From: an uncultured Nitrosomonadales bacterium | GTDB taxonomy: Bacteria; Pseudomonadota; Gammaproteobacteria; Burkholderiales; Gallionellaceae | Assembly: GCA_903885165.1 (NCBI GenBank) | Contig: CAISHO010000137.1 | Location: forward strand, 1-42,092 | DNA length: 42,092 nt | Direction: 5' to 3' | In this document: positions 26,875 to 36,865 of the stretch, one piece after another | How positions within the stretch are numbered: the first letter of the stretch is position 1 | Layout of the letters: every line of letters starts with the position of its first letter | Program-made: the position numbers and the translations under genes | The notes under the pieces: model-generated | The model's database searches: none | What the model was told of the DNA's origin: nothing | Seen by the model: only the letters and a program-made list of their open reading frames with translations

Positions 26875-26902
26875 ATGATAGTCCTTTTTAATAATAGTTC
26901 AA
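26875..26902 (-). promoter_or_regulatory. Candidate sigma-70 promoter of the small RNA
   Basis: On the minus strand ttgaac (26902-26897) and tatcat (26880-26875) stand 16 bases apart, matching the consensus boxes at four and five of six positions. The expected start falls at 26867-26868, exactly the base of the first stem-loop. The same -10 bases read tatgat on the plus strand, so a hemB promoter may overlap it. Confidence 0.5.
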
Positions 26903-26912
26903 AACAATATAG

Positions 26913-27929
<1,017 letters not shown>

Positions 27930-27964
27930 GATTGATGGGATGCAGGGCTCTGTATTCACTATTG

Positions 27965-28205
27965 CCGGTGGCAGACCGGCCGCTGGTTACTTTTTCTTGC
28001 GTCGCCAATAAAAAGTAACCAAAAAGAAGGCGACCCCGGTTTGCCGCGCCTCTGGCGTTCCCTTGGATGACTGCAAACAAACGGGGCTGCGCAACTCGCC
28101 CTGGTTGGACGCAACGATCCGTCCAACTGCGGAGCTCAAACAGTGCTCGCCCAACGACACCGTTGTTTGCCGTCAACCTTCGGCGGCTCGCAGGGGGAAA
28201 TTGCC
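27965..28205. repeat. Dispersed intergenic repeat, copy 1
   Basis: This fills the 280-base gap between hemB and the convergent nucleotidyltransferase-like gene. It resembles copy 2 near 39220-39545. Shared landmarks in order are a cggtggcagaccggc-type lead, a hairpin at 27985-28020 (ggttacttttt/aaaaagtaacc, inner ttg/caa, loop cgtcgc), then ggcgaccccggtttgccgc, caaacaaacggggctgcg (28074-28091), gctcaaacag, ccgttgtttg (28160-28169) and cttcggcggctcgcaggg. The caaaca and ttgtttg parts can pair over about 80 bases. Small open frames in it are not credible genes. Confidence 0.75.
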
Positions 28206-28209
28206 TTGT

Positions 28210-28809
28210 TTACTCGGCCAGCAACGCCTCGACTGCCGCAATCGTTGCATGGGTTTCAGGGTGGCGGCTTCCGCTGTGTCTGGCGTTTTCAGGAAACACA
28301 ACGATGTGTATCTGGACGCCGGATTCGCCCGTCAGGGTATAACTGGGCACGATTTCTTCGTGACCGCTGATTTTCACCCGCCATTCCCCGTCTTCAAATT
28401 CCAGTTTATTTTTCAACAGAAACAACAATACTGCCTTGGCATCATCGGAAAATAACATCAGATTGATATCCGAATATTCTCCCGCCGTCCCGCTCAACAC
28501 TGAACCGGTCAGATAAGGGTTGAAACTCGCCAACAGACGCATGCTGTCCAGCGCCTCATGGCGTAACTGTAGCAGCGCAGCGGGGTGACTGTCGCGCTGG
28601 TAAAGGGCGCGATAGCTATGTAACGCTGTTTCGATCTCATTGTTGCTGGGCAGATGCCGGGTGTCTTGTGCGCCCAGTTGGCGTGCGGCCTTGCGTTTGG
28701 CGAGTGCAAAGTCGGTGAGGCCGTCTTCGGCAATCAGCTTGGCCGCCTGATGCGCCAACTCCTCGCGCATCAGCTTGCCTGGTTGAAATGGCGGGTGTTT
28801 ATGCGTCAT
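28210..28809 (-). CDS. Putative nucleotidyltransferase-fold protein
   Basis: This 199-residue soluble protein has an N-terminal helical half (REELAHQAAKLIAEDGLTDFALAKRKAARQL, in part) and a C-terminal half. The latter contains LTGSVLSGTAGEYSDINLMLFSDD, reminiscent of the Gly-Ser...Asp-x-Asx strand of minimal nucleotidyltransferases. The second acidic position reads Asn, so activity is doubtful. The ATG shares one base with the mrcA stop, so it is translated after mrcA. The frame ends beside repeat copy 1. The function is unknown. Confidence 0.7.
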   Translation of the reverse strand: MTHKHPPFQPGKLMREELAHQAAKLIAEDGLTDFALAKRKAARQLGAQDTRHLPSNNEIETALHSYRALYQRDSHPAALLQLRHEALDSMRLLASFNPYLTGSVLSGTAGEYSDINLMLFSDDAKAVLLFLLKNKLEFEDGEWRVKISGHEEIVPSYTLTGESGVQIHIVVFPENARHSGSRHPETHATIAAVEALLAE

Positions 28810-31115
28810 TAGAGCAGTTGATCACGCACCGACTCAGCCGGTTTGCTTTCATCGGTCATGGGTCTTGTGTGTTCACCCGGTGCATTTTCCTGATAGAAGT
28901 ATTCTACCCGTTCGCCATTTTCATCGTGATGGCCGCCCTCGTTGATGCGCACGGCAACCATGTTTTCTGGCATGCTGTATTCTGCCTGAGGCACGTTCTT
29001 CAACACTTTTTCCATATAACCCATCCAGATGGGTAGTGCGGCACCGCCGCCCGTTTCTCTGTCACCCAGGCTGCGCGGTTGGTCGAAACCTATCCACGAA
29101 ATACCGACCACGGTGGGTTGAAAGCCACAAAACCAGGCGTCGATAGAATCATTGGTTGTACCGGTCTTGCCAGCCAGATCTTGCCGGCCGAGTTGCATCG
29201 CGCGTATCCCGGTGCCATGTTTGACCACATCTTGCATCATACTGACCATGGTGTAGGCATTGCGTACATCGATGACTTGCTCCGCACCCTGGTTGGCTAC
29301 AACCGGTATGGTTTTGCTGAGTATCTTGCCGTTGGCATCTTCAATGCGCTGTATGAAATAGGGCGTGGTACGGAAGCCGCCGTTAGCAAATACCGAATAG
29401 CCTGTCAGCATCTGTAACGGTGTGACCGAACCGGCCCCCAGCGCCATGGTCAGATAAGGAGGATGCTTGCTTGCGTCCAATCCGAATTTAGTGATGTAGT
29501 CCTGCACATAGGCGGGCGTAATGGCCTGCAAGATGCGGATAGAAACCATGTTCTTGGAATGAATCAGCGCCTGGCGCATACGCATTGGTCCGTCGTATTT
29601 TCCATCGTAGTTCTTCGGCTGCCACGGATCGCTGCCGGTCTGATCAGAGCCGAAAGAAAGTGGTGCATCGTTGATGATAGTGGCGGGCGTGAAACCCTTT
29701 TCCAGCGCGGCCGAATAGATGTAGGGCTTAAAGCTTGAACCAGGTTGACGCCAGGCCTGGGTGATGTGGTTGAACTGATTGTGATTAAAATCAAAGCCGC
29801 CGACCAGGGAATATATTGCGCCGTCCAGCGGATTGCCGGAGACAAAGGCGGATTCGACCTGAGGGAGCTGGCTGACTTGCCAGGCACCTTGCTCATTTTT
29901 TTGTACGCGTATGATGGATCCTGCGACTATCCTTTGATTTAATGCAACTTTATCAGTTAAGGATCGTTGAGCAAAACGCAGCGGTTCGCCGCTGATGGTG
30001 ACTTGCTCACCGCCCTTGCAGTAGGCGCGTATCTGCGTGGCCGATGCGGAAAGCACGACCGCAGGCAGCAAATCGTCGTTGTCGGTCGAGTCTTGTAGAG
30101 ACTCTTCCAGATATTCGTCACTGTGATCCTCTTTCAGATCAATAAAGCCTTCCGGTCCGCGATAGCCGTGGCGTCTATCGTAGTCAAGCACGCCTTTACG
30201 CACGGCCTGATAGGCGGCTAACTGGTCAACCTGGCGGATGGTGGTGTAAACCTTGTAGCCTTGCGTATAGGTCGCGTCCTGATACTTCTGGTACACAGCC
30301 TGTCTGACCATCTCGGTCAAATAGTCTGATTTAACGGCAAATTCCTGATTGCCACGTTTGGTGGCGAGCGATTGGATTTGTGCGGCGGCAAACTGTGCGT
30401 CGTCGATAAAATGCAATTCGTGCATGCGGCGCAGCACGTAAAGCTGGCGTAACTTCGCGCGTTTAGGATTCACTACGGGGTTGTAGCTCGATGGGGCTTT
30501 CGGTAATCCGGCCAACATGGCGGCTTCAGCGATGGAAATCTGAGCGAGAGGTTTACCAAAGTAAATTTGTGAAGCCGATGCAAAACCATAGGAGCGTTGC
30601 CCCAAATAAATCTGATTGATATACAGTTGCAGAATGTCGTCTTTGCTGAGGTAATGTTCGATTTTGAATGCCAGCAGCATCTCATTGAATTTCCGCGTAA
30701 ACGTTTTTTCCTTGGATAAGAAAAAATTTCGCGCGACTTGCATAGTGATAGTGCTGGCACCCTGTTTGGTGCCGCCCGCTGTAAAGTTGGACAAAGCGGC
30801 GCGTAGCACGCCCATATAGTCAACGCCGCCATGCTGATAGAAGCGGTCGTCTTCGGCGGCGAGTATCGCGTGCTTCATGGCGTCAGGCACGTCGGCAATT
30901 TTGACCAGTGCGCGGCGCTCTTCACCGTACTCACCGAGCAACGCGCCTTCTGTACTGTAGATGCGCAGAGGGACTTTAGGGTGGTAATCGGTGAGTGCCT
31001 CTAGCGACGGCAGCGTTGGGTAGGTCAGCGTGACCGCGATGCCTATCAAAAAGACGGGCAGCAAAATAAGCGAGAGCGCAACGGTAACGGGGAGAAGCCA
31101 GCGGCGTGTAGGCAT
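28809..31115 (-). CDS. mrcA: Penicillin-binding protein 1A (bifunctional transglycosylase/transpeptidase)
   Basis: PBP1a polymerises and cross-links peptidoglycan in the periplasm, held by one N-terminal membrane helix (LPVTVALSLILLPVFLIGIAV, in part). The GT51 domain shows AAEDDRFYQHGG (catalytic Glu88), QGASTITMQVARNFFLS and YLSKDDILQLYINQIYLGQ. The transpeptidase domain has SSFK (Ser460), SKN in HSKNMVS and KTGT in LAGKTGTTND. An OB-like domain lies between. The family start fits the ATG at 31115; a TTG five codons earlier (31130) is also possible. It is divergent from pilM, the order conserved in many beta- and gammaproteobacteria. Confidence 0.95.
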   Translation of the reverse strand: MPTRRWLLPVTVALSLILLPVFLIGIAVTLTYPTLPSLEALTDYHPKVPLRIYSTEGALLGEYGEERRALVKIADVPDAMKHAILAAEDDRFYQHGGVDYMGVLRAALSNFTAGGTKQGASTITMQVARNFFLSKEKTFTRKFNEMLLAFKIEHYLSKDDILQLYINQIYLGQRSYGFASASQIYFGKPLAQISIAEAAMLAGLPKAPSSYNPVVNPKRAKLRQLYVLRRMHELHFIDDAQFAAAQIQSLATKRGNQEFAVKSDYLTEMVRQAVYQKYQDATYTQGYKVYTTIRQVDQLAAYQAVRKGVLDYDRRHGYRGPEGFIDLKEDHSDEYLEESLQDSTDNDDLLPAVVLSASATQIRAYCKGGEQVTISGEPLRFAQRSLTDKVALNQRIVAGSIIRVQKNEQGAWQVSQLPQVESAFVSGNPLDGAIYSLVGGFDFNHNQFNHITQAWRQPGSSFKPYIYSAALEKGFTPATIINDAPLSFGSDQTGSDPWQPKNYDGKYDGPMRMRQALIHSKNMVSIRILQAITPAYVQDYITKFGLDASKHPPYLTMALGAGSVTPLQMLTGYSVFANGGFRTTPYFIQRIEDANGKILSKTIPVVANQGAEQVIDVRNAYTMVSMMQDVVKHGTGIRAMQLGRQDLAGKTGTTNDSIDAWFCGFQPTVVGISWIGFDQPRSLGDRETGGGAALPIWMGYMEKVLKNVPQAEYSMPENMVAVRINEGGHHDENGERVEYFYQENAPGEHTRPMTDESKPAESVRDQLL

Positions 31116-31267
31116 TGAATAATTGCTCAAAATTAATTAAATAGTGGTATCGTTCACAAGCGCATGGATTATACGAGATAAACGGTCCTCTTATAAAACC
31201 ACTTTACATAGTTGACTGTTGTTGCTAGGATTTAATCAACTTTATACGGAAACGCTCCGAACGGCCT
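31116..31267. promoter_or_regulatory. Divergent promoter region of mrcA and pilMNOPQ
   Basis: This 150-base gap is A/T-rich compared with the genes. On the minus strand a perfect tataat lies at 31173-31168 for mrcA, with only a weak ttataa at the -35 position. On the plus strand ttgact at 31212-31217 could be a -35 box for pilM, but no -10 box stands at the right distance. No operator palindrome was recognised. Confidence 0.4.
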
Positions 31268-32368
31268 ATGCCAAAAGTAAATTTTGATATTTTACTGGAT
31301 TTTTTCCAGTCAAAAATGCCACCGCTGGTTGGGGTGGATATCAGCTCCTCTTCTGTTAAATTGGTAGAGTTGAGCCGTTCCAAGACAAATTCGGGTTATG
31401 TGGTCGAGCGCTATGCGATAGAAGCGCTGCCTAAGGACGCGTTCTTTGATGGAAATATCAATAATCTCGATGCGCTGGCGGAGACGTTGCAGCGCGCTTG
31501 GAAACGATTGGGCACGCGCGTCAAAAACATTAGTGTTGCGCTGCCGGCAGCGGCGGTGATTACCAAAAAGATCTTGCTACCTGCCGGTATGAATGATGAA
31601 GATCTGGAATATCAGGTTGAATCCGAGGCAAATCAATATATCCCTTTTGCACTGGATGAAGTGAATCTGGATTTTCAGGTGTTGGGCCCGGCACTGGGTA
31701 ATGCTGATGAACTGGAAATCCTGCTGGCCGCTTCGCGTAAGGCGAATGTCGAGGACAGAGTCGCTGCGGCGCAGGCGGCAGGTCTGGTGGTTGTGGTCGT
31801 GGACGTGGAACCTTATGCGGCAGAAATGGCTTTTTCACAAATCCGTGCACAATTGCCTGATAGCGCCGAAGATAAATGTGTGGCGTTGATTGATATTGGC
31901 GCCTTCGTCATGAATGTGAATATATTGCGCAACGGGTTATCCATCTACAACCGCGACCAGCAAATCGGGGGTGAGCAGCTCACGCAGCAAATTCAGAGTG
32001 TATTTGGTTTGTCAGCAGAACAGGCTGAGTCGGCCAAACGCAATGGCGGATTACCGGATAATTATGAAAATGACGTATTAACGCCCTTCCGTGACAGTTT
32101 GGTGATGGAAATTGCTCGCGCACTGCAATTCTTCTTTACCTCTTCGCAATACAACGAAGTCGACTATATTGTTCTGGCAGGGGGGAGTGCTGTACTGCCG
32201 GGTCTGGATGACGCTGTGGCAACACGAACTCAGGTCAGTACCATGGTAGCCAATCCGTTTGCCATGATGACCTTATCGAGCAGAATTAAACCGCGGCAGT
32301 TGCAAGCAGATGCGCCCGCCTTGATTGTCGCTTGCGGACTGGCCATGCGGAGGTTTGACCCATCATGA
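31268..32368 (+). CDS. pilM: Type IV pilus assembly protein PilM
   Basis: PilM is the cytoplasmic actin-like ATPase-fold protein that binds the N-terminal tail of PilN under the pilus alignment complex. The 366-residue product begins the fold at GVDISSSSVKLVELSRS (phosphate 1) and has ALIDIGAFVMNVNILRNG (phosphate 2) and DYIVLAGGSAVLPGLDDAV (adenosine loop), plus ESEANQYIPFALDEVNLDFQ. It is the first gene of a five-gene operon, and its stop overlaps pilN in an ATGA. Confidence 0.95.
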   Translation: MPKVNFDILLDFFQSKMPPLVGVDISSSSVKLVELSRSKTNSGYVVERYAIEALPKDAFFDGNINNLDALAETLQRAWKRLGTRVKNISVALPAAAVITKKILLPAGMNDEDLEYQVESEANQYIPFALDEVNLDFQVLGPALGNADELEILLAASRKANVEDRVAAAQAAGLVVVVVDVEPYAAEMAFSQIRAQLPDSAEDKCVALIDIGAFVMNVNILRNGLSIYNRDQQIGGEQLTQQIQSVFGLSAEQAESAKRNGGLPDNYENDVLTPFRDSLVMEIARALQFFFTSSQYNEVDYIVLAGGSAVLPGLDDAVATRTQVSTMVANPFAMMTLSSRIKPRQLQADAPALIVACGLAMRRFDPS

Positions 32369-32955
32369 TACGGATTAATCTGTTGCCGCACCGCGAGGTT
32401 AAACGTCAGGCAAAAAAAATACAATTCTACGCACTGAGCATCGCCTCGGTGTTATTGGCCGTTGTAGTTTGGGGCTTGGCCCATGTCACGATCAGCAGCA
32501 AAATCGACTATCAGGATAGACGCAACACGTATTTGAAGCAGGAAATCACCTTGCTGGATAAACAGATCAGCGAGATCAAGAAGCTGCGCGATCAAACCAA
32601 ATCCTTGCTCGAACGCAAGGACGCGGTTGAAAAGTTGCAGAGCGATCGTTCCCGGGTCGTGCACCTGCTCGATCAAATGTTGCGCATTTTGCCTGAAGGC
32701 GTTTACATCAAGTCGCTTAAGCAAACCGGCGACGGCGTGAATCTGGTCGGTTATGCACAGTCCAATGCGCGTGTATCCACGCTGATGCGAGCCGTGGAAG
32801 ATTCGCCCTGGCTGGATACCCCCGCGCTGGTAGAAATCCATGCAACCACAGCGAACGGCGCGCGAGTCAGTGAATTTACTCTGACGTTTAATCTGACCAA
32901 GTTACAAGATGTCGCGACAGCCCAACCCGGCGGCGCCAAAAATCAGGTGCCATGA
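32365..32955 (+). CDS. pilN: Type IV pilus inner-membrane protein PilN
   Basis: PilN is a bitopic inner-membrane protein of the alignment complex. The 196-residue product starts with the PilM-binding tail MIRINLLPHREVKRQ, followed by one membrane helix (SIASVLLAVVVWGLAHVTI), a coiled coil (QEITLLDKQISEIKKLRDQ) and a ferredoxin-like periplasmic domain. It overlaps pilM and pilO by ATGA. Confidence 0.95.
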   Translation: MIRINLLPHREVKRQAKKIQFYALSIASVLLAVVVWGLAHVTISSKIDYQDRRNTYLKQEITLLDKQISEIKKLRDQTKSLLERKDAVEKLQSDRSRVVHLLDQMLRILPEGVYIKSLKQTGDGVNLVGYAQSNARVSTLMRAVEDSPWLDTPALVEIHATTANGARVSEFTLTFNLTKLQDVATAQPGGAKNQVP

Positions 32956-33581
32956 TGAATTTAAGCGATTTTAAAAACCTCAATCCAAAAGCACCCGGTG
33001 CCTGGCCGCTCCCAGCGAAGATAGTGACTTTTGTGATGATGTTTGCCGTGGTGCTGGTGTTGGGCACGCTGCTCGATCTGGAAGGTCAGTGGGAAGACTT
33101 GCAAAAGGTTAAAGCCGAGGAAGTCACACTTAAGGAGACTTTTCTATCCAAAAAGCAGCAGGCGATTAACCTCGATCTTATTAAGAAGCAACTCTTGGAT
33201 ACTCAGGAGTCTTTCGGTGCGCTGCTCAAACAGTTGCCGAATAAATCGGAAATGGATGCCCTGTTGACCGACATTAATCAGGCAGGGTTGGGGCGTGGTT
33301 TGCAGTTTGATTTGTTCCGCCCGGGTGGTGAAGTGATCAACGGGGCGTTTGCCGAACAACCGATTACCATCAAGGTGACGGGAAATTACGATGATTTGGG
33401 CAGATTTTCCAGCGACATTTCCATGTTGCCGCGCATCGTGACTTTGAATGATATTTCCATTGCACAGACTGGTGGTGTGTTGACGATGGATGCGACCGCC
33501 AAGACCTTCCGTTATCTGGATGAAGAAGAGCTTTCTGCACAAAAACGAGCCGCTAAGGCGGCTGCGGGAGGCAAGAAATGA
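32952..33581 (+). CDS. pilO: Type IV pilus inner-membrane protein PilO
   Basis: PilO pairs with PilN in the periplasm and links to PilP. The 209-residue product has a short cytoplasmic tail, one membrane helix near residues 24-42 (IVTFVMMFAVVLVLGTLLD), a coiled coil (KVKAEEVTLKETFLSKKQQA) and a ferredoxin-like domain ending FRYLDEEEL. It ends in a Lys/Ala-rich tail. Both ends overlap neighbours by ATGA. Confidence 0.95.
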   Translation: MMNLSDFKNLNPKAPGAWPLPAKIVTFVMMFAVVLVLGTLLDLEGQWEDLQKVKAEEVTLKETFLSKKQQAINLDLIKKQLLDTQESFGALLKQLPNKSEMDALLTDINQAGLGRGLQFDLFRPGGEVINGAFAEQPITIKVTGNYDDLGRFSSDISMLPRIVTLNDISIAQTGGVLTMDATAKTFRYLDEEELSAQKRAAKAAAGGKK

Positions 33582-34090
33582 GGCCAATTTACCTTTTGAT
33601 GAGTTGCGTCTTGCTGAGCGCTTGCGGCGGCAGTGAGTTTGACGATTTGCAGGACTTTGTCACAAATTCTGGCGCGAATATGCGCGGAAAAATTTCACCG
33701 CCACCGGTAGTTAAGCTGTACGAACCGTTTGCTTATGTTAATAGTACGAACCTGACCGATCCATTCAAGCCGCGTAAACCGGAGTCAGGGCCTGGCAGCA
33801 AGCGTGGCGCCAATGAACCCGACATGGATAGGCCCAAGCAAGCGTTGGAGGAATTTCCGCTGGAAAGTCTCAAAATGGTCGGGTATGTATACAAATCGAA
33901 GGTGGGACACGCTGTGGTGCGCGCGCCGGATAAAAAGCTTTATCAGGTTAAAGTGGGTAACTACATAGGAACAAATTTCGGCTTGATTAAAAAATTAACC
34001 GATACAGAAATCGTGATTAAAGAAGTTGTGCAGGACAGTACCGGTGACTGGGCTGAGCGTACCAGCAGCCTGCAATTAGTGAATGATTAA
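33578..34090 (+). CDS. pilP: Type IV pilus lipoprotein PilP
   Basis: PilP is a periplasmic lipoprotein that joins PilNO to the secretin PilQ. The 170-residue product has a signal peptide with lipobox LLSAC (Cys16), a proline-rich flexible stretch (SPPPVVKLYEPFAYVNSTNL) containing the DPFKPR motif, and a C-terminal beta domain (LESLKMVGYVYKSKVGHAVV, YQVKVGNYIGTNFGLIKKL). It precedes pilQ by 11 bases. Confidence 0.95.
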   Translation: MRPIYLLMSCVLLSACGGSEFDDLQDFVTNSGANMRGKISPPPVVKLYEPFAYVNSTNLTDPFKPRKPESGPGSKRGANEPDMDRPKQALEEFPLESLKMVGYVYKSKVGHAVVRAPDKKLYQVKVGNYIGTNFGLIKKLTDTEIVIKEVVQDSTGDWAERTSSLQLVND

Positions 34091-34101
34091 GGGGTAAGGC
34101 A

Positions 34102-36222
34102 ATGTGGCAGTTCAATAACGTGATCAAAGGTTTTTTTCATTTGATGGGTTTAATTCTGGCCCTAGGTGCGCACAGCGCTTGGGCCGATGCGCAGAATAAA
34201 ATTACCGCGTTAACCGTAACGGAGACGGGGGGCGGTAACACCGTGATCAGGATTCAACTGGCGGAACCGCTTGCTAATACACCGGTTGGTTTTACTATTA
34301 ATCTACCGCCGCGTATTGCACTGGATTTTCCCAATACAGAAAACGCGATGGGTAAGTCGGTTCAGGATATCTCTCAGGGTGACTTGCGCAACGCCAATAT
34401 CATTCAGGCAGGCACGCGTACGCGGGTGGTGGTGAATTTGAATCAGATGTTGGCCTATGACACAAAAATGGAGGGTAGTGCGCTGGTAATGACGCTGCAT
34501 GCGAAGGCGGCGGTGCCTGCAGTTGAAAATACCGTATCGCGTTTTGCTGAGGCGCGTCAGGGCCCGCAAAAGCATACCCTGAACGATCTGGACTTTCGTC
34601 GCGGCAAGAACGGCGAGTCACGGATTCAGGTCGATCTATCCGACTCAGGTGTAGGCATCGACATCCATCGGCAAGGCACCAAGTTGCTGGTTGATTTCCA
34701 GAAAACCAATCTGCCGAAAAAATTGCAACGCAAGCTCGATGTGGCGGATTTTGCTACGCCGGTTCAGTTTGTCGATACTTTTGCCCAAGGCGATAATATT
34801 CACATGGTGATTGAACCCAAGGGAAACTGGGAACACGCCGCCTATCAAACCGACAACAAGTTCATCATCGAAGTAAAGACGGTTGTTGAAGATCCAAACA
34901 AGCTGGTTAAGGGAAACAATGCGGGTTATGCCGGTGACAAGCTGACGCTCAATTTTCAGGATATTTCGGTTCGTGAAGCGTTAAACGTGATCGCGGACTT
35001 TACTGAATTGAATATGGTGATCAGTGACAGTGTGGCTGGCAATCTGACCCTGCGTCTGAAGGATGTACCCTGGGATCAGGCGCTGGATATCATCCTGCAA
35101 AGCCGTGGATTGGCGATGCGCAAGAATGGCAATGTGATTCAGGTAGCGCCTATCGGGGAAATATCCGCATCGGAGAAAAATGATCTGACTGCGCGTCAGG
35201 AAATTTCCGAACTGGAAGAATTGCGTACCGAGAGTTTTCAACTGGGTTATCAGACTGCGGCAGCGGCAGCATCTCTGCTGAATGGCGTCAGTGCGGGTGC
35301 TGCAGGGGCGGCAGCCGTCGTGCCAGGTGCAGCGGGGGCGGCTCAGGGCAACGCTACTCCGCGCATCTTATCCAAACGCGGTAGCGCCATGGCCGATGCG
35401 CGCACCAATACCTTGTTCGTCAAAGACACGCCATCGCGTCTGGAAGAAGTACGTAAACTGCTCAAGCAGATCGATATTCCCTCAAGACAAGTGCTGATCG
35501 AAGCGCGCTTCGTCTCTGCAGGTGATAGTTTTGCAAGGTCTCTGGGTGGCAAATTAGGTTACACGGGTGCGGGTAGCTTTGCACTTGGAGGTAATACCCC
35601 GACTGCTACACGTGGAGCGGTGACTGGAATTACTAATGTGAATTTACCCGCTGCGGCCAATGGGACAGGCGGCTTACTGCTTTCATTGTTCAACCCCGCA
35701 GCGACCAAGGTGTTGTCTTTGGAACTGGATGCCTCCGAAACCGATGGTGTCACTAAAAATATCGCCAGTCCCCGTGTGGTGACTGCCGACAAGACTAAGG
35801 CAACCATCAAGTCTGGCGTCGAAATTCCTTACACACTGGCAGGTACAGTCGGCAGTCCGCCTACCACCGCTTTTAAAACCGCAGCGCTCAGTCTGGATGT
35901 GACGCCGCATATCACGCCTGACAACAACATCAACATGACGCTGGTCGCCAGTCAGGATACCGTGGGTACGTTGTATGCCGGCGTGCCGAGTATCAACAGC
36001 AAGGTCGTCACGACCGAAGTGCTGGTTGAAAACGGCGGTACGGTGGTGGTCGGTGGCGTATTTACTCAGGACATTGCGGATACCACCAACAAAGTGCCGC
36101 TGCTTGGGGATATTCCGGTTTTAGGCTGGATGTTCAAAAATAAGGTGAAGACAGATAGCAAGACTGAGTTACTGATTTTCATCACACCAAAAATCATGCA
36201 GGACACATTAAATTTACATTAA
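34102..36222 (+). CDS. pilQ: Type IV pilus secretin PilQ
   Basis: PilQ forms the outer-membrane pore through which the pilus passes. The 706-residue product has a signal peptide cleaved after AHSAWA and two AMIN domains that bind peptidoglycan (about 31-130 and 150-255). A secretin/STN domain follows near 282-350 (LTLNFQDISVREALNVIADF), then an N1-type domain and the C-terminal secretin core from about 459 (VLIEARFVSAGDSFARSLGG; VPLLGDIPVLGWMFKNK). An Ala/Gly-rich insertion (SAGAAGAAAVVPGAAGAAQG) sits in the N1 domain near residue 400. It ends the pil operon before a terminator. Confidence 0.96.
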   Translation: MWQFNNVIKGFFHLMGLILALGAHSAWADAQNKITALTVTETGGGNTVIRIQLAEPLANTPVGFTINLPPRIALDFPNTENAMGKSVQDISQGDLRNANIIQAGTRTRVVVNLNQMLAYDTKMEGSALVMTLHAKAAVPAVENTVSRFAEARQGPQKHTLNDLDFRRGKNGESRIQVDLSDSGVGIDIHRQGTKLLVDFQKTNLPKKLQRKLDVADFATPVQFVDTFAQGDNIHMVIEPKGNWEHAAYQTDNKFIIEVKTVVEDPNKLVKGNNAGYAGDKLTLNFQDISVREALNVIADFTELNMVISDSVAGNLTLRLKDVPWDQALDIILQSRGLAMRKNGNVIQVAPIGEISASEKNDLTARQEISELEELRTESFQLGYQTAAAAASLLNGVSAGAAGAAAVVPGAAGAAQGNATPRILSKRGSAMADARTNTLFVKDTPSRLEEVRKLLKQIDIPSRQVLIEARFVSAGDSFARSLGGKLGYTGAGSFALGGNTPTATRGAVTGITNVNLPAAANGTGGLLLSLFNPAATKVLSLELDASETDGVTKNIASPRVVTADKTKATIKSGVEIPYTLAGTVGSPPTTAFKTAALSLDVTPHITPDNNINMTLVASQDTVGTLYAGVPSINSKVVTTEVLVENGGTVVVGGVFTQDIADTTNKVPLLGDIPVLGWMFKNKVKTDSKTELLIFITPKIMQDTLNLH

Positions 36223-36249
36223 TCACCCACTGGTTTGAACAACATACAG

Positions 36250-36272
36250 GCCCGGCTCAGTCCGGGCTTTTT
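36250..36272 (+). terminator. Rho-independent terminator after pilQ
   Basis: The stem gcccgg/ccgggc (36250-36267, six-base loop) is followed by ttttt (36268-36272). It closes the pilMNOPQ operon, though aroK starts only 16 bases later and may need its own promoter or readthrough. Confidence 0.85.
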
Positions 36273-36287
36273 GTTACAATACGCACT

Positions 36288-36854
36288 ATGCAAACTAATC
36301 CGCAAATCGATAGCACACGTAAGCTACAGTCGGGTAACCTGATACTTGTCGGCATGATGGGTTCGGGGAAAACCACCATGGGGCGTATCCTGGCCAAGCA
36401 TCTGGATAAGGTGTTTGTGGACAGTGATGAAGAAATCCAGTTTCGCACCGGTGTGACCATACCTCACATCTTCGATGTGGAGGGGGAGCCCGGCTTCCGT
36501 GTTCGTGAAACCGATGCGCTAGCAGAGTTGGTCACGCGCGACGGACTGGTTCTGGCGACCGGCGGCGGTGCTGCTCTGGCTGAGGTCAATCGCACCATGA
36601 TGAAGCAAAACGGGATCGTCATCTATCTCAAGGCCGGTGTTCACGATCTGTGGTTGCGCACCCGCAATGACAAGAATCGCCCTTTGCTGCAAACCGGCAA
36701 TCTGCACGCCAGACTGTCCGAGTTGCTACATCAGCGCGATGCGCTCTATCAACAGGTGGCCGATATCGTCATGCCGACCGGCAGGCAGAGTGTGCACGCT
36801 CTGATGTTGAGGCTGGTGGCGGAAATCGAAAACTACCGAAAAAATAATCAATAA
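36288..36854 (+). CDS. aroK: Shikimate kinase
   Basis: AroK phosphorylates shikimate at the 3-hydroxyl in the chorismate pathway. The 188-residue product has Walker [16 protein letters not shown], the shikimate-binding [11 protein letters not shown] and FRVRETDAL, and the GGGAAL loop ([12 protein letters not shown]). About 12-15 N-terminal residues before the core are not conserved. It sits 11 bases before aroB, the usual partner. Confidence 0.95.
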   Translation: MQTNPQIDSTRKLQSGNLILVGMMGSGKTTMGRILAKHLDKVFVDSDEEIQFRTGVTIPHIFDVEGEPGFRVRETDALAELVTRDGLVLATGGGAALAEVNRTMMKQNGIVIYLKAGVHDLWLRTRNDKNRPLLQTGNLHARLSELLHQRDALYQQVADIVMPTGRQSVHALMLRLVAEIENYRKNNQ

Positions 36855-36865
36855 AATCAAAGCTT

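Noticed and set aside
28063-28455. Plus-strand open frames of 75-130 codons covering repeat copy 1 and the end of the nucleotidyltransferase-like gene
   Set aside because: They run across a palindromic repeat and antisense to a better-supported gene, with no family-like sequence.
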